A stretch of 64,000 nt of DNA from Luteibacter aegosomatis. Lineage in GTDB: Bacteria; Pseudomonadota; Gammaproteobacteria; Xanthomonadales; Rhodanobacteraceae. The notes beneath the pieces are model-generated. The model was given only the letters and a program-made list of their open reading frames with translations. It was not told the DNA's origin and did no database searches. The stretch is from positions 1,538,001-1,602,000 of the forward strand of contig NZ_CP095740.1 in assembly GCF_023078455.1 (NCBI RefSeq), in the 5' to 3' direction. The translations under genes were made by a program, and so were the position numbers. Positions within the stretch are counted from its first letter, which is position 1. Each line of letters starts with the position of its first letter. This document shows positions 44,625 through 52,967 of the stretch, in pieces.

Positions 44625-45113
44625 ATGCAGGCTGGCAAGGACAAGGTCATCTCGTTCCACTACACCCTCACCGTCGACGGCCAGCAGGTCGAAAGCTCGG
44701 TCGAAGGCGGCGAACCGTTGTGGATCCTGCTGGGTCACGGCCAGTTGATCCCGGGCATGGAAGCGGGCCTCGAGGGCAAGTCGGTCGGCGACAAGTTCGA
44801 TCTGGAAATCGCGCCGGAGCAGGGCTATGGCCCGCGCCAGGAAGGCATGACCCAGCGCGTGCCGAAGAAGTACTTCCCGCAGCAGGGCAAGGGCCTGAAG
44901 GTGGGCGACAGCACCGTGCTCTCGCTCAAGGAAGGCGGCAATCGCGTGGTGGTGGTGCAGAAGATCGGTTCGAGCGTGGTCGACATCGACCTCAACCATC
45001 CGATGGCCGGCAAGACGCTGCACTTCAACATCGACGTGCAGACGGTGCGCGATGCGTCGGAAGAAGAGATCTCCCACGGTCATGCGCATCCGAACGGCGA
45101 CGCCGCGCACTGA
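44625..45113 (+). CDS. slyD: FKBP-type peptidyl-prolyl isomerase, SlyD-like
   Basis: This 162-residue protein has the SlyD layout: a split FKBP domain (KVISFHYTLTVDGQQVESS, LLGHGQLIPGMEAGLEGKSVGDKF, and DLNHPMAGKTLHFNIDVQTVRDA) with an insert-in-flap chaperone domain between (VPKKYFPQQGKGLKVGDS). The tail is short, with only HGHAHPNGDAAH in place of the long metal-binding tail of E. coli SlyD, so nickel delivery is less certain. It acts in cytoplasmic folding. A strong terminator follows. Confidence 0.9.
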   Translation: MQAGKDKVISFHYTLTVDGQQVESSVEGGEPLWILLGHGQLIPGMEAGLEGKSVGDKFDLEIAPEQGYGPRQEGMTQRVPKKYFPQQGKGLKVGDSTVLSLKEGGNRVVVVQKIGSSVVDIDLNHPMAGKTLHFNIDVQTVRDASEEEISHGHAHPNGDAAH

Positions 45114-45131
45114 GTCGCGCTTCGCGTGACG

Positions 45132-45166
45132 AAAAAAAACGGCGCCTTTCGGCGCCGTTTTTTTTT
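45132..45166. terminator. Bidirectional rho-independent terminator
   Basis: The stem ACGGCGCC/GGCGCCGT has a TTTC loop, with eight A before and at least eight T after. It is shared by the convergent slyD and ohr genes. Confidence 0.95.
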
Positions 45167-45177
45167 CGCGAGACCGA

Positions 45178-45630
45178 TCAGGCCAGCGCTTTACCGTTCA
45201 CCGACACGTCCACGTCGACGTTGCCACGCGTGGCGTGCGAGTAGGGGCAGACATCCTCGTGCGCGGTCTTGACGATCTCCTGCGCGGTGGCGTCGTCCAC
45301 GCCCGGCAGGCTCACTTCCAGCTTGACCTGGATGGCAAAGCCCGAGCCCTCGCGCGGGCCGATGCCGACGCTGCTGGCGACCGAGGCGCCATCGACCTTC
45401 ACCTTCTTCTGGCCGGCCACGAAGCGCACCGCACCCTCGAAGCAGGCCGCGTAACCGGCGGCGAAAAGCTGCTCCGGATTGCTGCCGCCGCCGTTGCCAC
45501 CCATTTCCTTCGGCAGGCGAAGGTCGAGCTTGATCAGGCCGTCGTCGCTTTCGACGTGGCCTTCGCGGCCACCGGACACCTTCGCGTGGGCGGTGTAGAG
45601 GATCTTCTGCACTTTCGAGAGGTTGCTCAT
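45178..45630 (-). CDS. ohr: Organic hydroperoxide resistance protein (Ohr/OsmC family)
   Basis: This 150-residue protein has the two catalytic Cys of Ohr, C63 in GYAACFEGA and C128 in EDVCPYSHATRGN, plus the start KVQKILYTAHAKVSGGREGHVES. It reduces organic peroxides using lipoylated proteins. Catalytic residues and length fit Ohr rather than OsmC. The ATG at 45630 follows AAGGAAAC. No ohrR-type MarR gene is adjacent. The AT-rich upstream stretch is listed separately. Confidence 0.93.
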   Translation of the reverse strand: MSNLSKVQKILYTAHAKVSGGREGHVESDDGLIKLDLRLPKEMGGNGGGSNPEQLFAAGYAACFEGAVRFVAGQKKVKVDGASVASSVGIGPREGSGFAIQVKLEVSLPGVDDATAQEIVKTAHEDVCPYSHATRGNVDVDVSVNGKALA

Positions 45631-45674
45631 GTCGGTTTCCTTGGGATGAAGGCGGCGGCGGAGTGCCGTGCCGT

Positions 45675-45722
45675 GGGACATATAAAAGCACGCAATTAAA
45701 TAGCGCACAATCTATTTCGCGC
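45675..45722 (-). promoter_or_regulatory. AT-rich promoter/operator region of ohr
   Basis: This stretch is markedly AT-rich compared with its surroundings. On the minus strand it offers TTGTGC and, 17 bases later, TTTTAT as a possible -35/-10, with CTATTTAATTG between. OhrR-type operators are AT-rich inverted repeats of the CAATT/AATTG kind, which this partly resembles. No experiment is implied. Confidence 0.4.
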
Positions 45723-45750
45723 AAGATGTCGGGCTTTGTTTAACTTTTGT

Positions 45751-46323
45751 TCAGTTAAGGACGCGCCGTCCGTAGGCGAAGTTCTGCTTCCAATAGGCGC
45801 CGTCCAGCGCGTCCAGGCGTACCGTACCGCCCGAGTTGGGCGCATGGACGAAACGCCCCTCCCCGACATACACGCCCACGTGCGTGATGTGCCCACGACC
45901 AAAGAAGACGAGGTCTCCGCTGGCCAGTTCGTCCTCGCGGACCTTGGGCTTGTCGAGGTCGGCCATTTCGGCCGAAGTGCGCGGCAGGCGCATGCCGGTC
46001 GACGTCAGGTAGATATAGGTCACCAGGCCGCTGCAGTCGAACCCGCCGGCGGGGGTGTTGCCACCCCAACGATAAGGCGTGCCGACGAGGCCGATGGCAC
46101 GAAAGAGCACGTCGTTGGCGGCATCGGCCGGCATGCCGGCGGCCGGTTTGGTGGACCAGTTGAGGTTCTTGGCCAGGGGCACGGCCGAGGCGGGGTTGTT
46201 CCGCTGCGACGACGAGGGCCGGTGCGGGGCGCTTCCGCAGGCCGCCAGGAGGGAGAGCCCGGCCCCCAGCACTGCGATACCGAGGCAGCGAACGGGACGG
46301 CGAAGCGTGGAGGAGCGGTACAT
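45751..46323 (-). CDS. NlpC/P60-family lipoprotein, cell-wall endopeptidase
   Basis: This 190-residue lipoprotein has a lipobox LLAAC (C29). The C40 peptidase domain begins about residue 70, with the catalytic Cys in GGFDCSGLV (C97) and the His in RGHITHVGVYVG. It should cleave peptide stems of peptidoglycan in the periplasm, as Spr/MepS-type enzymes do. It reads away from the DadA-like gene, with 135 bases between. Confidence 0.9.
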   Translation of the reverse strand: MYRSSTLRRPVRCLGIAVLGAGLSLLAACGSAPHRPSSSQRNNPASAVPLAKNLNWSTKPAAGMPADAANDVLFRAIGLVGTPYRWGGNTPAGGFDCSGLVTYIYLTSTGMRLPRTSAEMADLDKPKVREDELASGDLVFFGRGHITHVGVYVGEGRFVHAPNSGGTVRLDALDGAYWKQNFAYGRRVLN

Positions 46324-46446
46324 CGGGCGTTTCCCCCTATCAGGATCGGCGACCCCGAGGTTATCAAATCAATAGGTTGCGTGGAATACCTGCGAAAAAG
46401 GGCGAATTCAGCGGCTGGACAGCCCGGGAATCCGCACCCGGACCGT

Positions 46447-46452
46447 TAAAAT
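46447..46452 (+). promoter_or_regulatory. -10 element placed for a leaderless transcript
   Basis: TAAAAT lies 6 bases before the ATG at 46459, so transcription would start at or next to the start codon. No ribosome site is present at normal spacing. A clear -35 is not seen. Confidence 0.4.
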
Positions 46453-46458
46453 GCCGGA

Positions 46459-47718
46459 ATGGAAAGATCCCGAAGCGACGTTCTGATCCTCGGTGGGGGC
46501 GTGATCGGCCTGGCCTGCGCGCTTTACCTGCTCAAGACCGGCGCGAGCGTCCGTGTCCTCGAACAGGGCTTGCCCGGCAGCGGCAGCTCGCACGGCAACT
46601 GCGGCACCATCACGCCGAGCCACGCAGGACCGCTGACCATGCCGGGGATGGTGGGCACGGCGTTGCGCTCCCTCATGCGCCGCGATGCGCCGCTCTACGT
46701 CAATCCGCGTCCCGATCCGGCCCGTGCCCGCTGGTTGCTCGGCTTCGCGCGTCGCTGCACGTGGGGTCACTACCGGCAGGCGGGTGAGGCCCGTGGAGCC
46801 CTCCTCGCGAGATCCCGCGCTCTGCTGGACGAACTCGTTGCCCAGGAGGGCCTGAATTGCGAATTCGAGGCGGTGGGGGAGCTTTATGTCTATCGCGACC
46901 GCCGCACGATGCAGGCCGACCGCGCGCACGTCGACCTGCTGCGACGGTTGGGCATGGACGTGCAGGCGCTCGACGGCGACGCGGCGCAGGCGCTCGAACC
47001 GGGCTTGCGAGACGGCGTACGGGGTGCGCTGCTGCATCCGGGCGATGCGCGATTGCGGCCGGATCGTTACGTCGCCGAGCTGGCGCGCCGCGTGCGCGAA
47101 CTGGGTGGCGCGATCGAAACCGGCGCGCGCGTGGACGGGTTCGTGTTCGATGGCGCCCGCATATCGCACGTACGCACCACCGGTGGCGTGTTCAGCGGCG
47201 AGCGCGTGGTGATGGCGTTGGGCGCATGGTCGCCGCTGATCGGGCGCCTGCTCGATATCCGCCTGCCGATGCAGCCGGGCAAGGGCTATTCGCTCACATG
47301 GGAGACGCCTCCGCGACGGCCGCCACGCCATTCGCTGGTATTGCGCGAGGCGGCGGTCTGCGTCACGCCGTGGGCCACCGGTTATCGTCTCGGCAGCACG
47401 ATGGAGTTTTCCGGTTTCGAAGAAGGACTCAACGACGTGCGCCTGGATGCGCTGCGCCGAGGGGCCGCCGCCTACCTGCACGAACCGGAGGGGCGCGGCG
47501 AAGCGGTGCCCTGGTGGGGGTGGCGGCCGATGAGCGTCGACGAGGTGCCGATCGTGGGGCCGAGCGCGCAGTGGTCCAATCTCACCTACGCCACGGCGCA
47601 CGGGATGCTGGGCATCAGCATGTCGGCGGCGACCGGGGAGCTGGTGGCGGGGTTGTTGGCGGGGCCCGCGCCGGTGCTCGATCCCACGCCGTATTCGCCC
47701 GCCCGCTTCGGACTCTGA
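46459..47718 (+). CDS. FAD-dependent D-amino-acid dehydrogenase (DadA-like)
   Basis: This 419-residue DAO-family flavoprotein has an N-terminal dinucleotide fold (VLILGGGVIGLACALYLLKTGASVRVLEQG) and a C-terminal second FAD contact region (TYATAHGMLGISMSAATGELVAGLL), like DadA and related D-amino-acid or proline-analogue oxidases. It would pass electrons from a D-amino acid to the respiratory chain, at the inner face of the membrane. The alanine racemase at 60277 is not near enough to suggest an operon. The transcript may be leaderless. Confidence 0.87.
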   Translation: MERSRSDVLILGGGVIGLACALYLLKTGASVRVLEQGLPGSGSSHGNCGTITPSHAGPLTMPGMVGTALRSLMRRDAPLYVNPRPDPARARWLLGFARRCTWGHYRQAGEARGALLARSRALLDELVAQEGLNCEFEAVGELYVYRDRRTMQADRAHVDLLRRLGMDVQALDGDAAQALEPGLRDGVRGALLHPGDARLRPDRYVAELARRVRELGGAIETGARVDGFVFDGARISHVRTTGGVFSGERVVMALGAWSPLIGRLLDIRLPMQPGKGYSLTWETPPRRPPRHSLVLREAAVCVTPWATGYRLGSTMEFSGFEEGLNDVRLDALRRGAAAYLHEPEGRGEAVPWWGWRPMSVDEVPIVGPSAQWSNLTYATAHGMLGISMSAATGELVAGLLAGPAPVLDPTPYSPARFGL

Positions 47719-47782
47719 AACCTGCACGACAGTCATCGCCGACATTTGCTACGGTGGGATTTTTCTCTTCCAAGGAGCCTTC

Positions 47783-49144
47783 ATGACCGCCGAATCCTTC
47801 GACCTCATCGTGATCGGCGGCGGATCGGGAGGACTGGCCGCGGCCATCCGCGCATCGAAGCACGGTGCGAAGGTCGCGCTGGTCGAGCCGAAGGAGCTGG
47901 GCGGCACGTGCGTGAACAACGGCTGCGTACCCAAGAAAGCGATGTGGTATGCGGCACAGATGGCGGAAGCGCAGTACATCGCCGCCGACTACGGCTTCGC
48001 CGACAAGCCGGGTCGTCTCGACTGGCCCGGTTTCATCGAGCGGCGCGATGCGTATATCGAGCGCATCCACAAGAGCTACCGGCAGCAGTTGGACAAGAGC
48101 CACGTCACGCTGGTGAGGGAAACGGCGCGATTCCTTTCCTCCGATCGCGTCGCGGCGGGCGATCGCGTGCTGACCGCGCCGCACATCGTCGTCGCCACGG
48201 GTTCGAAGGCCAACCGCCTCGATAAGCCCGGCTTCGACCTGGGTGTCACCTCCGACGGATTCTTCGATCTGCGCGAGTGCCCGCGCCGCACGGCCATCGT
48301 CGGCGGCGGCTATATCGCGGTGGAGCTCGCCGGCGTGTTGCGCGCGCTGGGCAGCGAGGTGGACATGTACGTGCGCGGGCGCCTCATGGGCGGTTTCGAC
48401 GAAGAGATGGCGTACCAGCTCGGCGAGGAAATGACCAAGCACGGCATCCGCATCCACTACACCTGCCAGGTGGAGGCCGTGCACGAGAAGGACGGCATGC
48501 TCCTGCTCGACTGCGACAAGGGCGAACATCCCGGGCCGTACGACCTGCTGATCTGGGCGGTGGGGCGGCATGGCAACACCGGATCGCTCGACATCGATCG
48601 CGTCGGGCTGGCGCGGGACGAGGACGGCCACATCCTGATCGACGATGAGCAGAACACGAACGTGCCGGGCATCTACGCCGTGGGTGACGTGACGCAGCGG
48701 CTCGCGCTCACGCCGGTGGCCGTGTCCGCGGGCCGCAAGCTCGCCGATCGCCTCTTCGGCGGCAAGCCCGATGCGAAACTCGATTACGTCAACGTGCCCA
48801 GCGTGGTGTTCTCGCATCCGCCGCTGGGCACCGTGGGCATGTCCGAGCAGCAAGCCCGTGAGGCCTACGGCCACGAGGTGCACCTCTACAAGCAGACCTT
48901 CGTGCCGATGCAGCTCGCGCTGGCGGGGCGGCCGATGTACGTGCGCTTCAAGCTGATCTGCGTCGGCGACGATTCGCGCATCGTGGGCATGCAGATGCTC
49001 GGTCCCGGCGTGGACGAAATCCTCCAGGGCTTCGCGGTGGCGATCAAGATGGGCGCCCGCAAGAGCGACCTCGATGACACCCTGGCCATCCACCCGACCT
49101 CGGCGGAGGAAATGGTGACCATGGGCGATCGCGTTCCCGGTTGA
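47783..49144 (+). CDS. gor: Glutathione-disulfide reductase
   Basis: This 453-residue class I disulfide reductase has the FAD fold VIGGGSGGLAAA, the redox pair GGTCVNNGCVPKK (C43, C48), the NADPH fold IVGGGYIAVELAGVL with downstream Arg residues in VRGR, and the C-terminal HPTSAEEMV with the catalytic His-Glu. It keeps glutathione reduced in the cytoplasm. A good ribosome site (AAGGAG) precedes the ATG. The N-formylglutamate amidohydrolase gene begins 17 bases downstream. Confidence 0.95.
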   Translation: MTAESFDLIVIGGGSGGLAAAIRASKHGAKVALVEPKELGGTCVNNGCVPKKAMWYAAQMAEAQYIAADYGFADKPGRLDWPGFIERRDAYIERIHKSYRQQLDKSHVTLVRETARFLSSDRVAAGDRVLTAPHIVVATGSKANRLDKPGFDLGVTSDGFFDLRECPRRTAIVGGGYIAVELAGVLRALGSEVDMYVRGRLMGGFDEEMAYQLGEEMTKHGIRIHYTCQVEAVHEKDGMLLLDCDKGEHPGPYDLLIWAVGRHGNTGSLDIDRVGLARDEDGHILIDDEQNTNVPGIYAVGDVTQRLALTPVAVSAGRKLADRLFGGKPDAKLDYVNVPSVVFSHPPLGTVGMSEQQAREAYGHEVHLYKQTFVPMQLALAGRPMYVRFKLICVGDDSRIVGMQMLGPGVDEILQGFAVAIKMGARKSDLDDTLAIHPTSAEEMVTMGDRVPG

Positions 49145-49161
49145 GCGGTACAATCACGGCC

Positions 49162-49941
49162 ATGGAATCCCACACCCTCCATCGCGGCACCGCGCCGCTC
49201 CTGGTGAGCCTGCCGCACAACGGCAGTTTCATTCCCAAGGATGTCGAGGCGCGCATGAAACGCCCCGCGCGACGTTCGGCGGACACCGACTGGCACGTGC
49301 AGCAGCTTTACGCTTTCGCCCGTGGCCTCGGGGCCAGCATTCTGGTGCCCACGGCATCGCGTTACGTGGTCGACCTCAATCGGCCGTCGGACGGCCATGC
49401 GCTCTATCCGGGGCGCAAGGAAACCGGCCTGGTGCCCACCGTGCAGTTCGACGGCAACGACATCTACCGCCCGGGCGCGGAACCGGCGGCGGAAGAGATC
49501 GCCGAACGCGTGAAGAAGTGGTGGAAGCCCTACCATCGCGCCCTGGCCGACGAGCTCTCGCGCCTGCGCAAGAAGCATGGCCGCGTGGTGCTATGGGAAG
49601 GCCACTCCATCCGCAGCCACGTGCCCATGCTGTTCGACGGACGCCTGCCCGACTTCAACCTCGGCACGGCCGACGGGGCGAGTTGCTCCACCGCGTTGCA
49701 GGAACGCCTCACGGCGTTGCTGGCGGCGCAGAACGACTACTCCTGGGTGGTCAACGGCCGATTCAAGGGCGGATACATCACGCGCCATTACGGCAAGCCG
49801 GAAGACGGCATCGACGCGATCCAGCTCGAGCTGGCGCAGGTCAACTACATGGACGAAGACAGCTTCGCCTACCTGCCGAAGAAGGCGGAGCGGGTGCAGG
49901 TGTTGGTCAAGGCGATGCTCGAGGCGTGCCTGGAAGCGTGA
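49162..49941 (+). CDS. hutG: N-formylglutamate amidohydrolase (HutG type)
   Basis: This 259-residue member of the N-formylglutamate amidohydrolase family (PF05013) shows PLLVSLPHNGSFIP, ADTDWHVQQLY, VVDLNRPSDG and VLWEGHSIRSHVP, with His, Asp and Glu expected to bind zinc. It converts N-formylglutamate to glutamate and formate in one route of histidine breakdown. No other hut gene is near, so the role may differ. The ATG at 49162 is preferred over a TTG at 49141 that overlaps the gor stop. TACAAT lies 7 bases before ATG, so a leaderless transcript is possible. Confidence 0.88.
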   Translation: MESHTLHRGTAPLLVSLPHNGSFIPKDVEARMKRPARRSADTDWHVQQLYAFARGLGASILVPTASRYVVDLNRPSDGHALYPGRKETGLVPTVQFDGNDIYRPGAEPAAEEIAERVKKWWKPYHRALADELSRLRKKHGRVVLWEGHSIRSHVPMLFDGRLPDFNLGTADGASCSTALQERLTALLAAQNDYSWVVNGRFKGGYITRHYGKPEDGIDAIQLELAQVNYMDEDSFAYLPKKAERVQVLVKAMLEACLEA

Positions 49942-49953
49942 TGCGACAGCCGT

Positions 49954-49970
49954 CGCCGACCCTGTCCGCG
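49954..49970. repeat. Partial CGCGGACCCTGTCCGCG motif
   Basis: GCCGACCCTGTCCGCG is a one-armed variant of the palindromic motif seen at 18831 and 28328. It lies between the convergent stops of hutG and the RidA gene. Confidence 0.45.
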
Positions 49971-49973
49971 ATG

Positions 49974-50375
49974 TTACGAAGCGACATGCGCCACGCACTT
50001 CAGCTCGATGGCGATCGCCGTCGGCAACGCATTCACTTCCACGGTGGTGCGACAGGCATCCACCCCCGCGAACGCCTCCGCGTAAAGCCGGTTGTACGTG
50101 GCGAAATGGTTCTTCATGTCGGTCAGGAAGACGGTGACGTCCACGAGGTCTTCGAATCGCGAACCGCTGGCCTCCAGCACCGTGCGCACGTTGGCGAACA
50201 CCTGCCTGCACTGGCCTTCGAAATCGGCCGCGATGTCGTTGCTGCCCGGCACGCGCGAACCGATGCCCGAAAGGAATAGCAGGTCGCCCACGCGCCGCGC
50301 ATGGGGATAGGCGCCGACGGGCGCGGGTGCGCCCTCGACGCGGATGACGTCATTGCCGGTGATCGATGCAGACAT
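49974..50375 (-). CDS. RidA-family deaminase, probably 2-aminomuconate deaminase
   Basis: This 133-residue RidA/YjgF-family protein has PHARRVGDLLFLSGIGSRVP, MKNHFATYNRLYAEAF and the substrate-binding Arg in ACRTTVEVNALP. Its start lies inside the end of a gene for an aminomuconate-semialdehyde-type dehydrogenase (26-base overlap), which points to 2-aminomuconate deaminase, the next step of the kynurenine/2-aminophenol route, rather than general imine hydrolysis. That assignment is from context. Confidence 0.85.
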   Translation of the reverse strand: MSASITGNDVIRVEGAPAPVGAYPHARRVGDLLFLSGIGSRVPGSNDIAADFEGQCRQVFANVRTVLEASGSRFEDLVDVTVFLTDMKNHFATYNRLYAEAFAGVDACRTTVEVNALPTAIAIELKCVAHVAS

Positions 50376-51801
50376 TGCGGGCCTCGGTGAAGAATCGAAG
50401 GGCATCGAAACCGCCTTCGCGGCCCACACCCGATTGCTTGCTGCCGCCGAACGGCGTGCGCAGGTCGCGCAGCATCCAGCAGTTGATCCAGACGATGCCG
50501 AAATCGAGCTGCGTCGCCATGCGGTGGGCGCGGGAAAGGTTGCTCGTCCATAGCGAGGCGGCGAGGCCGTAGGGCGTGCCGTTGGCGATGGAAAGCGCTT
50601 CGGCTTCGTCGTCGAACGGAATCAGCGTGACGACGGGGCCGAAGATTTCCTCCTGGTTGGTGGCGCCCGAGGGCGCGACGCCCTCGATCACCGTGGGTTC
50701 GACGAACCATCCTTCCGAGCATCGTCCGCCCACCGAAACCCGGTGGCCGCCCAGCAGGATGCGGCCGCCTTCCTTGCGTGCGCGCTCGATGCAGCCGGTG
50801 ACCTTTTCGAAATGAGCCTGGGAAACCAGCGCGCCCAGGTCGCTGCCGGGCTCGCGCGGGTCGCCCACGCGAAGCGCGCGCACGCGCTCCAGGTAAGCCG
50901 CGCGAAAGCGGTCGTAGATGCCGCGCTGCACGAGCAGGCGCGAACCGCACAGGCAGATCTCGCCCTGGTTGGCGAAGCCCGAGCGCACGATCGTGGCCAT
51001 CGTTTCGTCGGAAAGATCGACATCGTCGAAGACGATGGCGGGATTCTTGCCACCCAGCTCCAGCGATATTTTTTTCAGCCGGGGGGCCGCCGCGCTCGCG
51101 ATGGCGACACCGGTGCGCGTGCTGCCGGTGAACGACAGCGCCTTGACGGCGTCGTGCGTGACGATGGACTCGCCCACGCCCGGTCCGGTGCCGTGCACGA
51201 TGTTGAGTACCCCCGGAGGAAAGCCCGCTTCGGCGGCCAGCGTGCCGAGCAGCCACGCGGTGTAGGGCGTCACTTCGGACGGCTTGGCCACCACGGCGTT
51301 GCCGGCGGCGAGGGCGGGCGCGATCTTCCAGGTGAACAGGTAGAGCGGCAGGTTCCACGGGCTGATGCAGCCCACCACGCCCAAGGGCAGGTGCAGCGTG
51401 TAATTGATGGCGCCCTGGGTCATCGCATGCGATTCGCCGTGCCATTGCTCGATGGCCGAGGCGAAGAAGCGCAGGTTGGCGATGGCGCGCGGAATGTCGA
51501 GCGAGCGGGCGAGGGCGATCGGCTTGCCGCTGTCCTGCGACTCGGCCTCGGCGAAGGGTTCCAGGCGCGCTTCGACCAGATCGGCCAGGCGGCGCAGGCA
51601 CTGCGCGCGGACTTCGACGGGTAGGGCGGCCCAGCCGGGTGCCGCGCGCGTGGCGGCCGCCACGGCCTCGGCGACGTCGCCCGCGTCGGAATCGGGGCAG
51701 CGGGCGAACGCCTGGCCGGTGGCGGGATCGACCACGTCGAGATAACGGCCTTCGCGCGGCGCGTGCGCATGGCCGTCGATGAGGTTCGCGAGCACGAGCA
51801 T
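50350..51801 (-). CDS. 2-aminomuconate/2-hydroxymuconate semialdehyde dehydrogenase-type enzyme
   Basis: This 483-residue aldehyde dehydrogenase has GCISPWNLPLYLFTWK, SFTGSTRTGVAIA, the Glu in LELGGKNPA, the Cys in NQGEICLCGSR, and the C-terminal NCWMLRDLRTPFGGSKQSGVGREGGFDALRFF, which I associate with 2-hydroxymuconic and 2-aminomuconic semialdehyde dehydrogenases. With the overlapping RidA gene it fits the lower kynurenine pathway (tryptophan breakdown). The upstream enzymes of that route are not in the window. Confidence 0.87.
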   Translation of the reverse strand: MLVLANLIDGHAHAPREGRYLDVVDPATGQAFARCPDSDAGDVAEAVAAATRAAPGWAALPVEVRAQCLRRLADLVEARLEPFAEAESQDSGKPIALARSLDIPRAIANLRFFASAIEQWHGESHAMTQGAINYTLHLPLGVVGCISPWNLPLYLFTWKIAPALAAGNAVVAKPSEVTPYTAWLLGTLAAEAGFPPGVLNIVHGTGPGVGESIVTHDAVKALSFTGSTRTGVAIASAAAPRLKKISLELGGKNPAIVFDDVDLSDETMATIVRSGFANQGEICLCGSRLLVQRGIYDRFRAAYLERVRALRVGDPREPGSDLGALVSQAHFEKVTGCIERARKEGGRILLGGHRVSVGGRCSEGWFVEPTVIEGVAPSGATNQEEIFGPVVTLIPFDDEAEALSIANGTPYGLAASLWTSNLSRAHRMATQLDFGIVWINCWMLRDLRTPFGGSKQSGVGREGGFDALRFFTEARNVCIDHRQ

Positions 51802-51814
51802 GGGCCGCTCCGGG

Positions 51815-52603
51815 TCAGTTGAGGCTGCGCGTGCGGCCGCCGTCGACGGCGATGCTGGTGCCGTTGATGTAGCCGGCGGCCGGGCTGGCGAGGAAAGCGA
51901 TCAGTGCGGCCACTTCCGCCGGATCGCCGAAGCGGCCGGCCGGCACGCTCGCGAGCAGCCCACGTTCCACCTCGTCGCGCGTGCGTCCGGATTTCACGCT
52001 GGCGTCGACCAGCGATTCCAGGCGAGACGTACGGGTGTAGCCGGGCAGGATGTTGTTCACCGTGATGCCGTCGGCGGCGACCTCGGCCGAAAGGGTTTTC
52101 GCCCAGCCGGCCGTGGCGGCACGCACGGTGTTGGAGACGCCCAGGTTGTGGATGGGCTCCTTGACCGAGGTGGAGATCACGTTGACGATGCGCCCGTAAT
52201 GCGCCTGGCGCATGCCCGGCAGGCAGGCCTGCGTGACGACCTGCGCGGCGATCACGTGCTGGCGGTAGGCGGCGAGGAAGGCCTCGGGCTCCGCGCTCCA
52301 TACCGGGCCACCGGGCGGGCCGCCGCTGTTGTTCACGAGGATGTGCACGGCGTGGTCGCCTACCACCTCGGCCACGGCGGTGGCCAGGGCGTCGGTGTCG
52401 AGCATGTCCACGGCGACGTGGCGGTGGTTCTGTCCGGCCTGCCCGGACGGCAGTTCCGCGGCCAGCGCCTTCAGCGTCTCGGCGGAACGGGAGAGCAGGG
52501 TGACGCTGGCGCCGAGTTCGGCCAGCTCGAAGGCGGTGGCGCGGCCGATGCCCTGGGAGGCGCCGCAGACGAGGGCGTGACGGCCGGTGAGGCGAAGATC
52601 CAT
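51815..52603 (-). CDS. Short-chain dehydrogenase/reductase
   Basis: This 262-residue SDR has the cofactor motif CGASQGIGRAT, NNSG for the NNAG motif, and an altered active site: the usual Tyr-x3-Lys is not seen where expected; the region reads STSVKEPIHNLGVSNTVRAATAGWAKTL, with Asn in place of Tyr. This variant is known from SDRs encoded in aminomuconate-type gene clusters. Its reaction is uncertain. It lies 13 bases upstream of the semialdehyde dehydrogenase in the same operon. Confidence 0.85.
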   Translation of the reverse strand: MDLRLTGRHALVCGASQGIGRATAFELAELGASVTLLSRSAETLKALAAELPSGQAGQNHRHVAVDMLDTDALATAVAEVVGDHAVHILVNNSGGPPGGPVWSAEPEAFLAAYRQHVIAAQVVTQACLPGMRQAHYGRIVNVISTSVKEPIHNLGVSNTVRAATAGWAKTLSAEVAADGITVNNILPGYTRTSRLESLVDASVKSGRTRDEVERGLLASVPAGRFGDPAEVAALIAFLASPAAGYINGTSIAVDGGRTRSLN

Positions 52604-52631
52604 GCATATCCCTCGGGAAGGTGGAGGACGT

Positions 52632-52964
52632 TCAACCGTGTCGCAGTGTCCACCACTGTATCGCCATCGCGATGAACCAGCACGGCCAGGCCAGCCAGGG
52701 CGCGCGGCGCCACCACCCCTGCCAGCGGGTGAGGGCGTCGTCGTCGAGGAGCGCCGGTGCGTCGGAACGCAGCACGCGGCGCACGCGGAGCCAGTTGGCC
52801 ATGCCGTTGGGGCGGCCGGTGTCGGCCTCGACGATGGTTTTCCAGCGATCGGGATGGCGCTTGCGCAGGAGCACGGTGAAGCGCCACTGGGCGACGATGT
52901 GCAGTACGAAGAAGGCGATGGCGCCCAGGAGAAGCAGCAGGTAGAGCAGGACCGCGGTCTGCAT
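52632..52964 (-). CDS. Small membrane protein, UspB-like layout
   Basis: This 110-residue protein has one TM helix at each end (about residues 3-25 and 88-105) and a basic, hydrophilic middle (RFTVLLRKRHPDRWKTIVEADTGRPNGMANWLRVRRVLRS). The arrangement is like UspB, but sequence identity is not obvious to me. It starts 3 bases after the lipoprotein stop and lies 28 bases before the SDR gene. Confidence 0.72.
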   Translation of the reverse strand: MQTAVLLYLLLLLGAIAFFVLHIVAQWRFTVLLRKRHPDRWKTIVEADTGRPNGMANWLRVRRVLRSDAPALLDDDALTRWQGWWRRAPWLAWPCWFIAMAIQWWTLRHG

Positions 52965-52967
52965 GGA

